Source: Actinotignum sanguinis
GTDB taxonomy: Bacteria > Actinomycetota > Actinomycetes > Actinomycetales > Actinomycetaceae
DNA: 50,694 bases
Assembly: GCF_003957255.1 (NCBI RefSeq)
Contig: NZ_QDIE01000015.1
Location: 1-50,694, forward strand
Direction: 5' to 3'
A program made the position numbers and the translations under genes. Below, in pieces: positions 1 to 7,930 of the stretch (the first letter of the stretch is position 1; the number at the start of each line of letters is the position of its first letter). The notes under the pieces were generated by a model. The model did not search any database. It saw nothing but the letters and a program-made list of their open reading frames with translations, and was not told the origin of the DNA.

Positions 1-252
1 CCTTACCGCCACACCATTCACGTGGGTAGCTGACGTGGATAGCCTCCTGGAGAAAATAGCACGCGCGAGAACAGTCTTAGAACAAACCCCCACCCCATAA
101 CCGGAAACCTAAATCGCGGACGGTGCACTAGTGCTCCTGTTTCCAGCGTTTCCCTCTCCGGCGTTTCGGGCTCCGCCGGTGCTTCGCCGGCACCTCTCAT
201 CTCCGCGATCCCCCGCGAACTCGTCTCCCTGACCTACCAGCATGAGGAGACG

Positions 253-1230
253 GTGCGCGAGGTGGAGGCCGTTACGGAATTGGCAGGAATACAGGTGGCG
301 CGCGGCTCGCCGGGGGTAGCTCCGCCACCGGCCGTACTCGAATTAGAGGAACTCTCGGCGGCCCTGCCCACGGTCCGCGCGCGTTTCCACCCGGTCCTCG
401 CCAGTTATTTTCCGCGCGGATCAGTGGTCGTGGAACTTCCGCGCCAGGCCGAAGATCTGCTCGAACTAGTTTTGGCGGCCGGGCAAACTCGGCGCGGGCG
501 CATTATCGGGCTGGCCGGGGTGCGCGGCGGGGTCGGGGTATCGATGCTGACGGCCTGGCTTGCCTCGTTGAGCATCACGCGCACCGCCGTGGTAGATGCG
601 GATCCGCTCTCGGCCGGGCTCGAACTTCTCATGGGATTTCAGGAAAAACGCGGGGCGCGCTGGGCTGATATCGCCCAAGCGGAAGGCATGCTCATACCGC
701 AACGGCTCCGGGCGGCCCTGCCGGCACGCGGGCAACTGAGTCTTCTCAGCGCGGATGTGCGCGGCGGAGCGCCCGCGAATGGAGATGCGGTGCCCCATGC
801 CATCGATGCGCTTTCCCAAGCTAGCGACACCACCTATGTGGATCTCCCGCGCAGCGCCTTGCTGCTCGGGAGCGAGCCGGCACGGTGGCGGGCCTGGTGC
901 GATGCGGTGGTGCTCGTTACCGAGGTGACTGGCCGCGATGCCCAGGCCATCCCCAGAATCCTTCGTGATCTGGGGGAGACTACTCCGGTGGTGATCGCAG
1001 CGCGGTGCGCACACAAAGTGGAGGCACAAGCCTTCGGTGTAGATATCGGCCAGGAGGTGATCCCCGTGCGGCGCCTGCGCGGCTTGGATGAGGACCTCGC
1101 GCACGGAGTTGTTGTGGGCGAACAGCGGCGATCCGGGACCGCGCGTGACGTCACGCAGCTCGTCGCGCATCTCGATGCGGTGCTGGGAGGTGGCTCAGGG
1201 GTGAATCAATGGACAACACGAAGGAGTTAA
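253..1230 (+). CDS. ssd: Septum site-determining / CpaE-TadZ-like P-loop protein (Ssd family)
   Basis: First gene of the Tad pilus locus. It resembles the MinD/CpaE-like Ssd proteins that precede tadA in Actinobacteria and are thought to place the pilus machine or affect septation. The deviant P-loop GVRGGVGVS lies near residues 93-101. It has the GG and S, but the lysines of a Walker A are missing, as is common in Ssd. A later stretch (TAVVDADPLSAGLELLMGF) resembles the switch region of ParA/MinD proteins. The GTG start at 253 is probably not the true one. The same frame is open back to about position 43, and the residues just before 253 (SLTYQHEETVREVEAVTEL across the boundary) look like the family's usual first strand and helix. 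No ATG, GTG or TTG occurs in frame there, so the real start may be a rare codon. The end overlaps tadA by 22 nt, implying one operon. Confidence 0.8.
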   Translation: MREVEAVTELAGIQVARGSPGVAPPPAVLELEELSAALPTVRARFHPVLASYFPRGSVVVELPRQAEDLLELVLAAGQTRRGRIIGLAGVRGGVGVSMLTAWLASLSITRTAVVDADPLSAGLELLMGFQEKRGARWADIAQAEGMLIPQRLRAALPARGQLSLLSADVRGGAPANGDAVPHAIDALSQASDTTYVDLPRSALLLGSEPARWRAWCDAVVLVTEVTGRDAQAIPRILRDLGETTPVVIAARCAHKVEAQAFGVDIGQEVIPVRRLRGLDEDLAHGVVVGEQRRSGTARDVTQLVAHLDAVLGGGSGVNQWTTRRS

Positions 1231-2387
1231 ATCTGGCCCGTACCCGTGGGAACTTGGCTCGTGCCCGCCGGGAGCTAGCCCGCGGCATCAGCGTGCCCGG
1301 GGTGCTCACCACCGTGGCACCACACGCCGTTGGGATAAAAAATGTGCTCGGAGCGGCGCGTGATCTAGACGCGGTGGCCCGTGGCTGGGGCCCGCAGCTG
1401 CGGCGCGTGATAGAGGACCCATCCGTCACAGATATTTTGATCAACGGTGGTACCGGGGTGTGGCTGGATCGCGGAAATGGACTGGAACGTGACGAAGAAT
1501 TAAGCACCCTGCTTTCCGACGCGGGGGAAGTACGCGCGCTCGCGGTACGTTTAGCTGCCGGTGCCGGCCAGCGTCTGGACGACGCCGCGCCCATTGCCGA
1601 TGGCACCTTCTCCAATGGAACGCGCCTGCATGCGGTCCTCGCTCCGCTGGCCGCGGAAGGAGCCGCGATCTCACTGCGTACCCAACGGGCCCGTACCTTT
1701 ACGCTCGCTGAGCTTCAGGCCGCTGGCACGTTCCCCGCAGCGCTTATGCCGGTGTTGCGAGCCCTGGTGGAGCAGCGCGCTAACGTCATGGTGGCCGGCG
1801 CTACCGGATCGGGGAAAACCACATTATTAGCCTCGCTGCTCAGCTGCGTACCGGCCACGGAACGGCTCATCATAATTGAGGAAGCTTCGGAATTACGGCC
1901 CGCACATCCGCATGTGGTGCATCTGCAAATCCGCCGCCCCAATGTGGAAGGCCACGGTGAAATTACCATGAGCCAATTGGTGCGGGCCGCCTTACGGATG
2001 CGCCCGGATCGGATCGTGGTGGGGGAATGCCGCGGAGAAGAAGTGCGTGAAGTCCTCACCGCGCTCAATACCGGGCACGAAGGCGGATGGGCGACCATCC
2101 ATGCAAATTCGGCGCGCGATGTTCCCGCCCGGCTCGTTGCTCTCGGGGCATTGGCAGGAATGTCCGCCGCGGTGGTTGCCGCTCAGGCGGTCGCGGCCCT
2201 CGATGCCGTTATTTCCATTGAACGCCACGGGCCACTCCGGCGCATTACCCGCGTGGCGATCCTCCACAGCCGAAATGGCGTTCTTGAAGCCCCGGATGCC
2301 TTGGCGATCAGTGCCGATGGCACTATTCGTGCCGGTCCCGGGTGGGCCACCCTGGGTTCACGTTTAGGGCTGGAGGAACCGTGGTAA
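1209..2387 (+). CDS. tadA: TadA/CpaF-family secretion ATPase
   Basis: Hexameric cytoplasmic ATPase that powers assembly of Tad (type IVc) pili. At 392 aa it has the normal length. It shows the N-terminal CpaF region (DPSVTDILINGGTGVWLDRG), a Walker A GATGSGKTT near residues 197-205, an acidic Walker B-like IIIEEASEL near 220-228, and the arginine/histidine box (RMRPDRIVVGECRGEE, then TGHEGGWATIHANS). These are diagnostic for the type II/IV secretion ATPase family. The ATG at 1209 lies inside the end of the upstream gene, and the following tadB start overlaps its stop codon, so translation is probably coupled along the operon. Confidence 0.95.
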   Translation: MDNTKELNLARTRGNLARARRELARGISVPGVLTTVAPHAVGIKNVLGAARDLDAVARGWGPQLRRVIEDPSVTDILINGGTGVWLDRGNGLERDEELSTLLSDAGEVRALAVRLAAGAGQRLDDAAPIADGTFSNGTRLHAVLAPLAAEGAAISLRTQRARTFTLAELQAAGTFPAALMPVLRALVEQRANVMVAGATGSGKTTLLASLLSCVPATERLIIIEEASELRPAHPHVVHLQIRRPNVEGHGEITMSQLVRAALRMRPDRIVVGECRGEEVREVLTALNTGHEGGWATIHANSARDVPARLVALGALAGMSAAVVAAQAVAALDAVISIERHGPLRRITRVAILHSRNGVLEAPDALAISADGTIRAGPGWATLGSRLGLEEPW

Positions 2388-3190
2388 TTCTGGTGGTGCT
2401 CGGCGTTCTTCTGAGCGTCTGCACGTATGCTGGCGTGCCGCGGGGCCGCGCCAGCAAGACGGAGTTTCGCTCACTTTTCTCTCGGAGAAGTGACATATCC
2501 CGGCACGGGCGCGCGGAAGAACCGGGTGCCCGGCGCGGCAGGCGTGGCGGGTGTGGCAGGCGTGGCCCGCGCGTGCCACGGGGCCGGAGCAAGCGTGACC
2601 CCCTGCCCGGTTTTGACGCCGGCCTGCTCGCGGTGGAAGTCGCGGCCCGTATAGATTCGGGCGCTGATCACCGCCGCGCGTGGCTCACCGCGCTCGCCCG
2701 CTTCGAGCCGAATAGGGAAAGGTCAGGAGCCGGTGGGGACAGTGAGCTCCGGCGTGACCCTGCCGGTCAGATTGACGATGTCGGAGTCCCGGTACTCCTC
2801 CGGGAACTATGGGAACGGGCGCCCCGCAATCCGCGCCGCGCCCGCGGCCTCCTCGGTATCCCCGCACTCATAGCGGTGTGCCGACTCACCCACCACACCG
2901 GAGCATCTGCAGCCCGCATTCTCGAGAACTGCGCGGCGGCGCTCTCCGAATCCAGCGATGCGCTAGGCGAGCGCCGCATCGCGCTAGCCGGACCGCGTTC
3001 AGCCGTGAAAATGCTGGCCACCATGCCACTTTTCGGCATGTTATTGGGTTCATTCTTTGGAGGTAATCCCTTGACTTTCCTTGTCGGCACCGTGATCGGG
3101 CGATGCTGCCTCGCGCTGGCGCTCATATGCGAGGTGGCTGGAATCGTGTGGATGCGTCGCCTCGTACGGAAAGCCGAGCAATGGGGCTGA
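2381..3190 (+). CDS. tadB: TadB-like inner-membrane platform protein
   Basis: First of two T2SSF-type platform proteins of the Tad pilus (269 aa). I place the start at the GTG at 2381, which overlaps the tadA stop (GTGGTAA) and has a GGAGG four bases upstream. An earlier in-frame GTG at 2342 would overlap tadA more deeply with no such site. The N-terminus is a membrane segment (VVILVVLGVLLSVCTYAGV). A basic, Arg/Gly-rich linker follows at about residues 25-75. The C-terminal half has the T2SSF helical domain (HHTGASAARILENCAAALSE) and two membrane segments (MLATMPLFGMLLGSFFGG; FLVGTVIGRCCLALALIC). The assignment as TadB rather than TadC rests on gene order. Confidence 0.85.
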   Translation: MVILVVLGVLLSVCTYAGVPRGRASKTEFRSLFSRRSDISRHGRAEEPGARRGRRGGCGRRGPRVPRGRSKRDPLPGFDAGLLAVEVAARIDSGADHRRAWLTALARFEPNRERSGAGGDSELRRDPAGQIDDVGVPVLLRELWERAPRNPRRARGLLGIPALIAVCRLTHHTGASAARILENCAAALSESSDALGERRIALAGPRSAVKMLATMPLFGMLLGSFFGGNPLTFLVGTVIGRCCLALALICEVAGIVWMRRLVRKAEQWG

Positions 3191-3741
3191 TCCTGTGTCT
3201 CCTGGTTCTTCTTCTTGCCCGGGTGTGGATGCCCGTTGCCGGGCAGGGTGCGGGTAGGCAGGATGCCTCATCCCGGCCGGGTGCGGCGCGGCGATCCGGG
3301 CGGCGCTTACCGCCCTCCGACCCGGCGTTTCTGGCCGATCTCGCGCGGGTGGCTCTCTCCTCCGGGGCCTCACTTCCGGCCGCGCTCGAAGCGGTATCTT
3401 TCGCCGTTGCTGAAGAATATGCCCACCTTGATGTCGGTACGACGGCGCAGCTCCTTCTGCTGGGCGCCCCTTGGGCCGAAGCGTGGGACGGAATACATCC
3501 ACGCGCCGAGTTGCTGCGCGAGGCCCTCCAGCCAGCTTGGGAAAATGGGGTAGCTCCGCTCACCCTGCTTGGCACAGCTGCCCGCAGCTACCGGCGTCGT
3601 CGTTCTAGAGAAGCGCGCCGCGCGGCGGCCGAACTTGGAAATAGCCTCGTGGTGCCTTTAGGTGTGTGTTTCCTACCGGCATTTATCCTCGTGGGAATTG
3701 TTCCGGCAGTGGCTGGCGCAGCCATCGGTCTCTTCCAATAA
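3181..3741 (+). CDS. tadC: TadC-like inner-membrane platform protein
   Basis: Second T2SSF-family platform protein (186 aa). The start is set at the ATG at 3181, which opens a clear membrane segment (MGLILCLLVLLLARVWMP) and overlaps the preceding stop by 10 nt. An upstream in-frame ATG at 3103 would add a basic stretch with no family resemblance. The central helices (DLARVALSSGASLPAALEAV; LLGTAARSYRRRRSREARRA) and the last membrane segment (SLVVPLGVCFLPAFILVGIV) are typical of the single-T2SSF TadC proteins of Actinobacteria. It would dimerise with TadB as the rotor-like base for pilin polymerisation. Confidence 0.85.
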   Translation: MGLILCLLVLLLARVWMPVAGQGAGRQDASSRPGAARRSGRRLPPSDPAFLADLARVALSSGASLPAALEAVSFAVAEEYAHLDVGTTAQLLLLGAPWAEAWDGIHPRAELLREALQPAWENGVAPLTLLGTAARSYRRRRSREARRAAAELGNSLVVPLGVCFLPAFILVGIVPAVAGAAIGLFQ

Positions 3742-4037
3742 AAACAGGGCGAACGAAGCCGGCTAAAGAAAGCCATATGGACGAAGCTGGGGCGTGGTGG
3801 GGTGCCAGGCTCGTTCCCGCTTCATCCCCTGTATCCCCAGGATGCTCAGACGGGGCAATTATCCACAGGCACGCGGGCGCTGGATGTGGGAGGGAGCGCG
3901 GCGCGGGAGACTGACAGCGCCGGACCTAGCACGTTCCGAGCAGCCCGCAACCCACCCCCCGGGCGGCGGGCGGCGAGGTCCGGCACCACCTAGCCATAAC
4001 CACGGCGTAGTACGTCACAAATAAGAAAGGCACCATT
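3742..4037 (+). other. Intergenic stem-loop between tadC and the pilin gene
   Basis: This 296-base gap holds no convincing gene. It contains a perfect 9-bp inverted repeat, GCCGGACCT at 3919-3927 and AGGTCCGGC at 3976-3984, with a 48-nt GC-rich loop. Such a structure just before the small pilin gene could end part of the upstream transcript or protect a processed pilin mRNA. That role is inference. A purine-rich ribosome site (AAGAAAGG, 4024-4031) precedes the pilin ATG at 4038. Confidence 0.5.
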
Positions 4038-4262
4038 ATGACCACGGCAGTTAGCACCCTCAGACCAGCTCTCCCCACCCACCCGGGCAGCATTTTCCTC
4101 GAGGGAAAATCCCATCCGGAAGCGGGGATGACCACCACCGAATACGCCGTCGGAACGCTCGGCGCCTGCGCTATTGCCGGCATCCTCTACTGGCTCTCCC
4201 AGCAGGACTGGATGCGTGAGCTTATCGCGGGGATTTTCCGGCGCGGACTCAATATCGCCTAA
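4038..4262 (+). CDS. DUF4244 Flp-like pilin
   Basis: Small (74 aa) pilin-like protein of the DUF4244 family, which takes the place of Flp pilin in actinobacterial Tad loci. The processing region is visible: EAGMTTTEYAVGTLGACAIA (residues about 31-50). It has the glycine and methionine before a T-T-E-Y motif whose glutamate is the usual E5 of type IV pilins, followed by one hydrophobic helix (AVGTLGACAIAGILYWL) and a short basic tail. A leader of about 30 residues precedes the predicted cut. TadV-type prepilin peptidase is not in this window. A hairpin (CCACCGG-TG-CCGGTGG, about 4279-4294) lies just after the gene, before the next ribosome site. Confidence 0.85.
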   Translation: MTTAVSTLRPALPTHPGSIFLEGKSHPEAGMTTTEYAVGTLGACAIAGILYWLSQQDWMRELIAGIFRRGLNIA

Positions 4263-4332
4263 ACCAAAGTCCCGGGTATCCACCGGTGCCGGTGGGAGGC
4301 CCGCGGCTCCACCGAAAAGAGAAAGATCCGTC

Positions 4333-4944
4333 ATGATATCGAAGCAATTCCCCGAGCAATGCCAGGAGTTACCTTCTTTCCCGCGGGGCGGGGCAGGTGA
4401 GGGTGCTCTTATCGCCAACCAGCCCACCCAGCGGCCCCACCGGGGCTTCCGGTCCCACCGGTCGCGGGAACGCCGGCGTTTGTGTGCGCAATGCCATGAG
4501 GTCATCGAGGCACGCGGGCATATAGCAGTTCCCTGTGCTTGCCGCCGTCGGGAGATCCGTTCCCGCAAACTCTCCCGCATCTTGCGCCGGCCTTACGGGG
4601 CTGAGAACCGGGAAGCCGGCATGGTCACGGTAGAAGTGGCCCTCGGGATTGTCAGCACGCTTATTATCGTGCTGCTCGCGCTCGGGGCGCTGAGCGCCGG
4701 AGCCCAATACCTCTCTCTGCGCGGTGCCTCCCACGATATTGCAGTCCTTGCCGCACGCGGAGAAAGTGAAGAGGCCTTGCGCGCTCGCGAACTCCCACCC
4801 CGGGCCATGCTGCACGTGCAACGCGCGGAAGACCACGTGAACGTGGTGGTGCGGGCCCAGGCAGCCGGTCCGCTACGGGCCCTGGGTATCACCATGGAAG
4901 CACGTACCTCGGTGGATGTGGAACCCGGAGTACTGGGAACATGA
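4333..4944 (+). CDS. TadE-like pseudopilin
   Basis: TadE-family minor pseudopilin (203 aa). The start is taken at the ATG at 4333, preceded by AAAGAGAAAG. An in-frame ATG at 4174 would lie inside the pilin gene and encode nothing recognisable. Residues 1-95 are an unusually long, basic, Arg/Cys-containing leader. The hallmark begins near residue 97 with ENREAGMVTVEVALGIVST: G-M-x-T-x-E followed by one membrane helix (LGIVSTLIIVLLALGALSAG). The remainder (RGASHDIAVLAARGE and beyond) resembles Rv3655c-type proteins. The leader is much longer than in most homologues I know, so a later start is possible, although no better ribosome site was seen. The stop overlaps the next ATG (ATGA). Confidence 0.75.
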   Translation: MISKQFPEQCQELPSFPRGGAGEGALIANQPTQRPHRGFRSHRSRERRRLCAQCHEVIEARGHIAVPCACRRREIRSRKLSRILRRPYGAENREAGMVTVEVALGIVSTLIIVLLALGALSAGAQYLSLRGASHDIAVLAARGESEEALRARELPPRAMLHVQRAEDHVNVVVRAQAAGPLRALGITMEARTSVDVEPGVLGT

Positions 4945-5858
4945 GAGTCTCCTGGAGGGATAGCTGGCGGGAATGGCACCGGCTCTACCTGATGTGCCGG
5001 AGGGAAATCCGCGTCCGGCACCGGGATCCGCCCCGGGCCTCTGAGCGGGGAGCGGGAACGGTACTCGCGGTCGGGGCGATGGCTCTTGTGCTTGCCTTGA
5101 CCGGGGTGGTGCTCACCGTTTTTACCGTGGTCATCGCACGAATGGAAGCCCGTGCCACGGCGGACGTTATTGCTCTGCAAACAGCCGAGCGGGTAATCAA
5201 CCAGGGCTGGTCGTTAGCCGAAGCCTGCACCAAGAGCGAACGCAGTGCGCAGCGCAACGGCGCGGTTATCGAAGAATGCAGCGAATCCGAAGAAATATTT
5301 TCGATTCGGGTTCGCACCCGCGCTCGCGCGGTGCCGGTAGCGGTCCGGGTGACATCGCGCGCAGGCCCCATTGATCGGGGTCACGGTTCCGGCGCCGTGC
5401 CCTCCAGCTCATCGAGTGCGCAACTCAGGGCGCTGAGCACCAGCACCGCGCCCTCTTTCCACAGGGGCTCATTGTTATTACCGCATTTCGGGGACTGGAC
5501 GCAGCGCGGGCATCCGCTCTGGCACGGGCAACCGGCCACGGCATCGCGTGTGGCGCGGATCCACTCCCGGCCGGCCCGGTATCCCCGCTCGGCACAGCCT
5601 GAACCGCCGGCCGCAGCATCGTGGACAATCACGGTGGCAGCTCCGGTATCCGGGTGGTACGCGGTGGACAGTCCTCCCACATCCCATCGGTCGCAGATCG
5701 CGAAGAGGGGAAGTATTCCAATTGCGGCATGCTCAGCAGCATGCAGAGCACCGGGAACATCCGCGGGAGGGATCCCGAGCGCCTCCAGATCCTGGGATGA
5801 CATCGTCCACCATGTCCCGCACGTCTCCATACTGCGCTCGCGCGGAGTAATGGGGTGA
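4941..5858 (+). CDS. Rv3654c-like TadE/TadG protein, read through past its expected end
   Basis: Last gene of the tad operon. The first ~143 residues fit the Rv3654c-like TadE family: basic cytoplasmic start, ERGAGTVLAVGAMALVLAL (residues ~35-53) leading one membrane helix, then a short extracytoplasmic domain ending VRVTSRAGPI. Family members normally stop there. Here the frame runs on for about 160 residues to a stop at 5856-5858, passing antisense through the 3' part of the helicase gene, whose stop lies at 5381. The extra residues (Ser-rich, then Arg/Pro/Ala-rich) look like shadow coding of the helicase, not a domain. A TGA sits one base out of frame at 5372-5374 (CAT-TGA), so a one-base indel would restore a normal end. 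I would regard about 4941-5380 as the functional part. Confidence 0.6.
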   Translation: MRVSWRDSWREWHRLYLMCRREIRVRHRDPPRASERGAGTVLAVGAMALVLALTGVVLTVFTVVIARMEARATADVIALQTAERVINQGWSLAEACTKSERSAQRNGAVIEECSESEEIFSIRVRTRARAVPVAVRVTSRAGPIDRGHGSGAVPSSSSSAQLRALSTSTAPSFHRGSLLLPHFGDWTQRGHPLWHGQPATASRVARIHSRPARYPRSAQPEPPAAASWTITVAAPVSGWYAVDSPPTSHRSQIAKRGSIPIAACSAACRAPGTSAGGIPSASRSWDDIVHHVPHVSILRSRGVMG

Positions 5859-7762
5859 AACCCGAGATACATGCCATCACGGGCCCGGCGCAGGTGGTAT
5901 CCGACAACCCGATTGAATACCTCCACATCGCCCCAAGCCCAGGTCCCAAACCGAGTTGCGGTACTGGAGCGCGAATGGAGGATCTTCACGGTTGTCTCTT
6001 CGGAGGCAAAAGTCCGCAGATCATCCCGGGGGCGATGCCGCACGATAGCCACCTCGCCGTCACATGTTTGCACATCGAAAGGAACACCCTGATGTATATA
6101 GATAGCCCCCGGGTACACGGTGGTATCTGCCCGTGCGGCATCCACGGTCCCCAGAATGTTTCCGTCTTCCTCGTCAACAATGGACACGGTGCTTGCCTCG
6201 CCGCGCAGATCCACCAGGTCGTGGGCGCTCAGCCCCGCATGCCCCCAGAACCACCCGCCGGGACGGCGGCGCAAGAGCCCCTGTTCGCTCAATTCGTCGA
6301 AAAGCGACGTATTGGGGAGCCCAAAAATTGCGGCATCTGCCTCGCTAAGAGGATGCTCAGCGGCGGCCGCGCACACCTGCCCGGTCAAAACATTCGGATT
6401 GAGAGGATCGAAAACGCTGGCCTCCGCGCCCGCGCTCAGTACCGTATCCGGATGGGCCAGAAGATACTGATCCAAAGGATTCGAGGTTCCGATAAAAACA
6501 GCCAGCCCCGAACTTCCCGCCCGTCCGGCGCGCCCCGCCTGCTGGTTAAAAGAAGCCGTGGTTCCAGGCCACCCGGTGAGAATAACCGCGTCCAGCCCGG
6601 AAATATCGATACCCAACTCCAGGGCATTGGTTGTTGCCACGGCTCGCAACGCTCCGGACCGCAGTCGTTGCTCCACATCACGGCGTTCCTCAGGAAGATA
6701 CCCGCCGCGGTAAGCCGCCACCGCCTGAGCCAGGGGATTGTGTTCCTCGCGCAAAAAATCTTGGGTCAGCTCGGCTACCCGTTCGGTTCCGGCCCGCGAA
6801 CGCACGAAGGTGAGAACGCGCGCCCCTTCCGCCACGAAACGAGCGGTGAGAGCGGCCGCCTCCACATTGGCCGAGCGGCGCACGATATCTCTCTCACTTC
6901 CCTGTACTTCCCCGGAAAGAACGTGGCCGGTTTCGTCGTCGGCCACAGGAGAGCATTGCCACAGGGCCACGGTACATTCGCCGCGCGGAGAGGCGTCATC
7001 TGTTACCGCTTCGATAGGGCCAAAGGCTGTTCCGATGAATCTGGTGGCGGTTTCCTGGGGCTCGCCTGCGGTTGCCGACAGGAAAACAACGGTGGGTCGG
7101 GCGCCATACAGCGCCGCAATACGCAAAATCCGGCGCACCACATGGCCAACGTGCGCTCCGAACAATCCCTTATACGAATGAAATTCATCGACGACGATCA
7201 TCCGCAGCCCGCGCCAGATCCGCTGCCAGCGGTCTTTCTGGGGCAGCATCGCGTGATGCACGAAATCAGGGTTGGTCAGCACAATGTCGGCATGGTCGCG
7301 CGCGAAGGTTTTTTCTTCCGCGTCGGCATCCCCGTCCGCGGTCGCCACCGTGATCCGGGAATCGACATCTCGCGCCAGGGCCCGCAGCGAGGTGTATTGG
7401 TCCGCGGCCAAAGCCTTGGTTGGGGAAAGGTAAAGCACGGTGGGAGGTGCGCTCAACCGCGCCAAACTCGTCGAGCTACGCGGAGCCAGCATCTCGGTGA
7501 GTGCAGGCACCCACGCCGCCAAAGATTTCCCCGAACCGGTTCCGGTTGCCACCACCGTGTGGGTACCCGCGTGAATGAGATTCGCAGCGCGGACCTGGTG
7601 TTCCCACAGGTGTGGCACGCCGTGGTTAGCGCAGGCACTCATCACCTGAGGGCTGACCCACGCGGGCCACCCGGCTACCTGCGCGGGGCGAGCATCTTGT
7701 TTGCGCAGCGCTACCAACTGTCCCGCGGTGGCGGATTCTTCAAGAACGGAAAGGAGGCGCAT
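5381..7762 (-). CDS. MrfA-type DEAD/DEAH-box helicase with DUF1998/zinc C-terminus
   Basis: Superfamily 2 helicase of 793 aa. It has Walker A ATGTGSGKS (residues 72-80), motif Ia YLSPTKALA (~111-119), DEFH (192-195), SAT in FLSATAGEP (~228), and the motif V/VI region ATTNALELGIDISGLDAVI followed by QQAGRAGRAG. The C-terminal third has the DUF1998-type region and a cysteine cluster (Cys 745, 747, 751, 754, 760; CPCQSGCPRCVQSPKC) that binds a metal or Fe-S in relatives. Family members (Bacillus MrfA/YprA, fungal Hrq1-like) act in DNA repair, for example after mitomycin damage. The gene abuts the methyltransferase region head to head and overlaps the extended tad gene tail to tail. I see no good ribosome site before its ATG. 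Confidence 0.9.
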   Translation of the reverse strand: MRLLSVLEESATAGQLVALRKQDARPAQVAGWPAWVSPQVMSACANHGVPHLWEHQVRAANLIHAGTHTVVATGTGSGKSLAAWVPALTEMLAPRSSTSLARLSAPPTVLYLSPTKALAADQYTSLRALARDVDSRITVATADGDADAEEKTFARDHADIVLTNPDFVHHAMLPQKDRWQRIWRGLRMIVVDEFHSYKGLFGAHVGHVVRRILRIAALYGARPTVVFLSATAGEPQETATRFIGTAFGPIEAVTDDASPRGECTVALWQCSPVADDETGHVLSGEVQGSERDIVRRSANVEAAALTARFVAEGARVLTFVRSRAGTERVAELTQDFLREEHNPLAQAVAAYRGGYLPEERRDVEQRLRSGALRAVATTNALELGIDISGLDAVILTGWPGTTASFNQQAGRAGRAGSSGLAVFIGTSNPLDQYLLAHPDTVLSAGAEASVFDPLNPNVLTGQVCAAAAEHPLSEADAAIFGLPNTSLFDELSEQGLLRRRPGGWFWGHAGLSAHDLVDLRGEASTVSIVDEEDGNILGTVDAARADTTVYPGAIYIHQGVPFDVQTCDGEVAIVRHRPRDDLRTFASEETTVKILHSRSSTATRFGTWAWGDVEVFNRVVGYHLRRARDGMYLGFHPITPRERSMETCGTWWTMSSQDLEALGIPPADVPGALHAAEHAAIGILPLFAICDRWDVGGLSTAYHPDTGAATVIVHDAAAGGSGCAERGYRAGREWIRATRDAVAGCPCQSGCPRCVQSPKCGNNNEPLWKEGAVLVLSALSCALDELEGTAPEP

Positions 7763-7930
7763 ATGTGTAGTGTGCCCGATGGAGCACCCAAGACCAAAGA
7801 ATTGAAGGCCAAAGAACTGAGATCCACGGAGCTGAGGGCCAGAGATCTAAGGACCAAAGAAAACCGCGCGAGTTCCCGTTTCCCTACCCGGGGCTTTCCT
7901 CAACGCGGCCGGGCAGTTTACTGTTATGGC
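7763..7930 (+). other. Upstream segment with degenerate 15-nt repeats; possible 5' extension of the methyltransferase
   Basis: The reading frame of the methyltransferase is open here and an ATG at 7763 follows a strong AAGGAGG (7751-7757, spacer 5). The stretch at about 7790-7861 is a degenerate 15-nt tandem repeat (GAACTGAGGGCCA-like) that would encode KELKAKELRSTELRARDLR. Its codons (AGA, AGG, CTA, TTG) are unlike the flanking genes. I therefore think it is an untranslated repeat with a fortuitous or regulatory ribosome site. A 56-residue N-terminal extension remains possible. Confidence 0.4.

Noticed and set aside
18-200. Small minus-strand frame at the left edge
   Set aside because: No ribosome site or family similarity; it lies over the likely 5' end of ssd.
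5855-7762. Upstream half of a 1212-codon plus-strand frame ending in the methyltransferase
   Set aside because: It is antisense to the helicase. The recognisable protein begins only near 7931.
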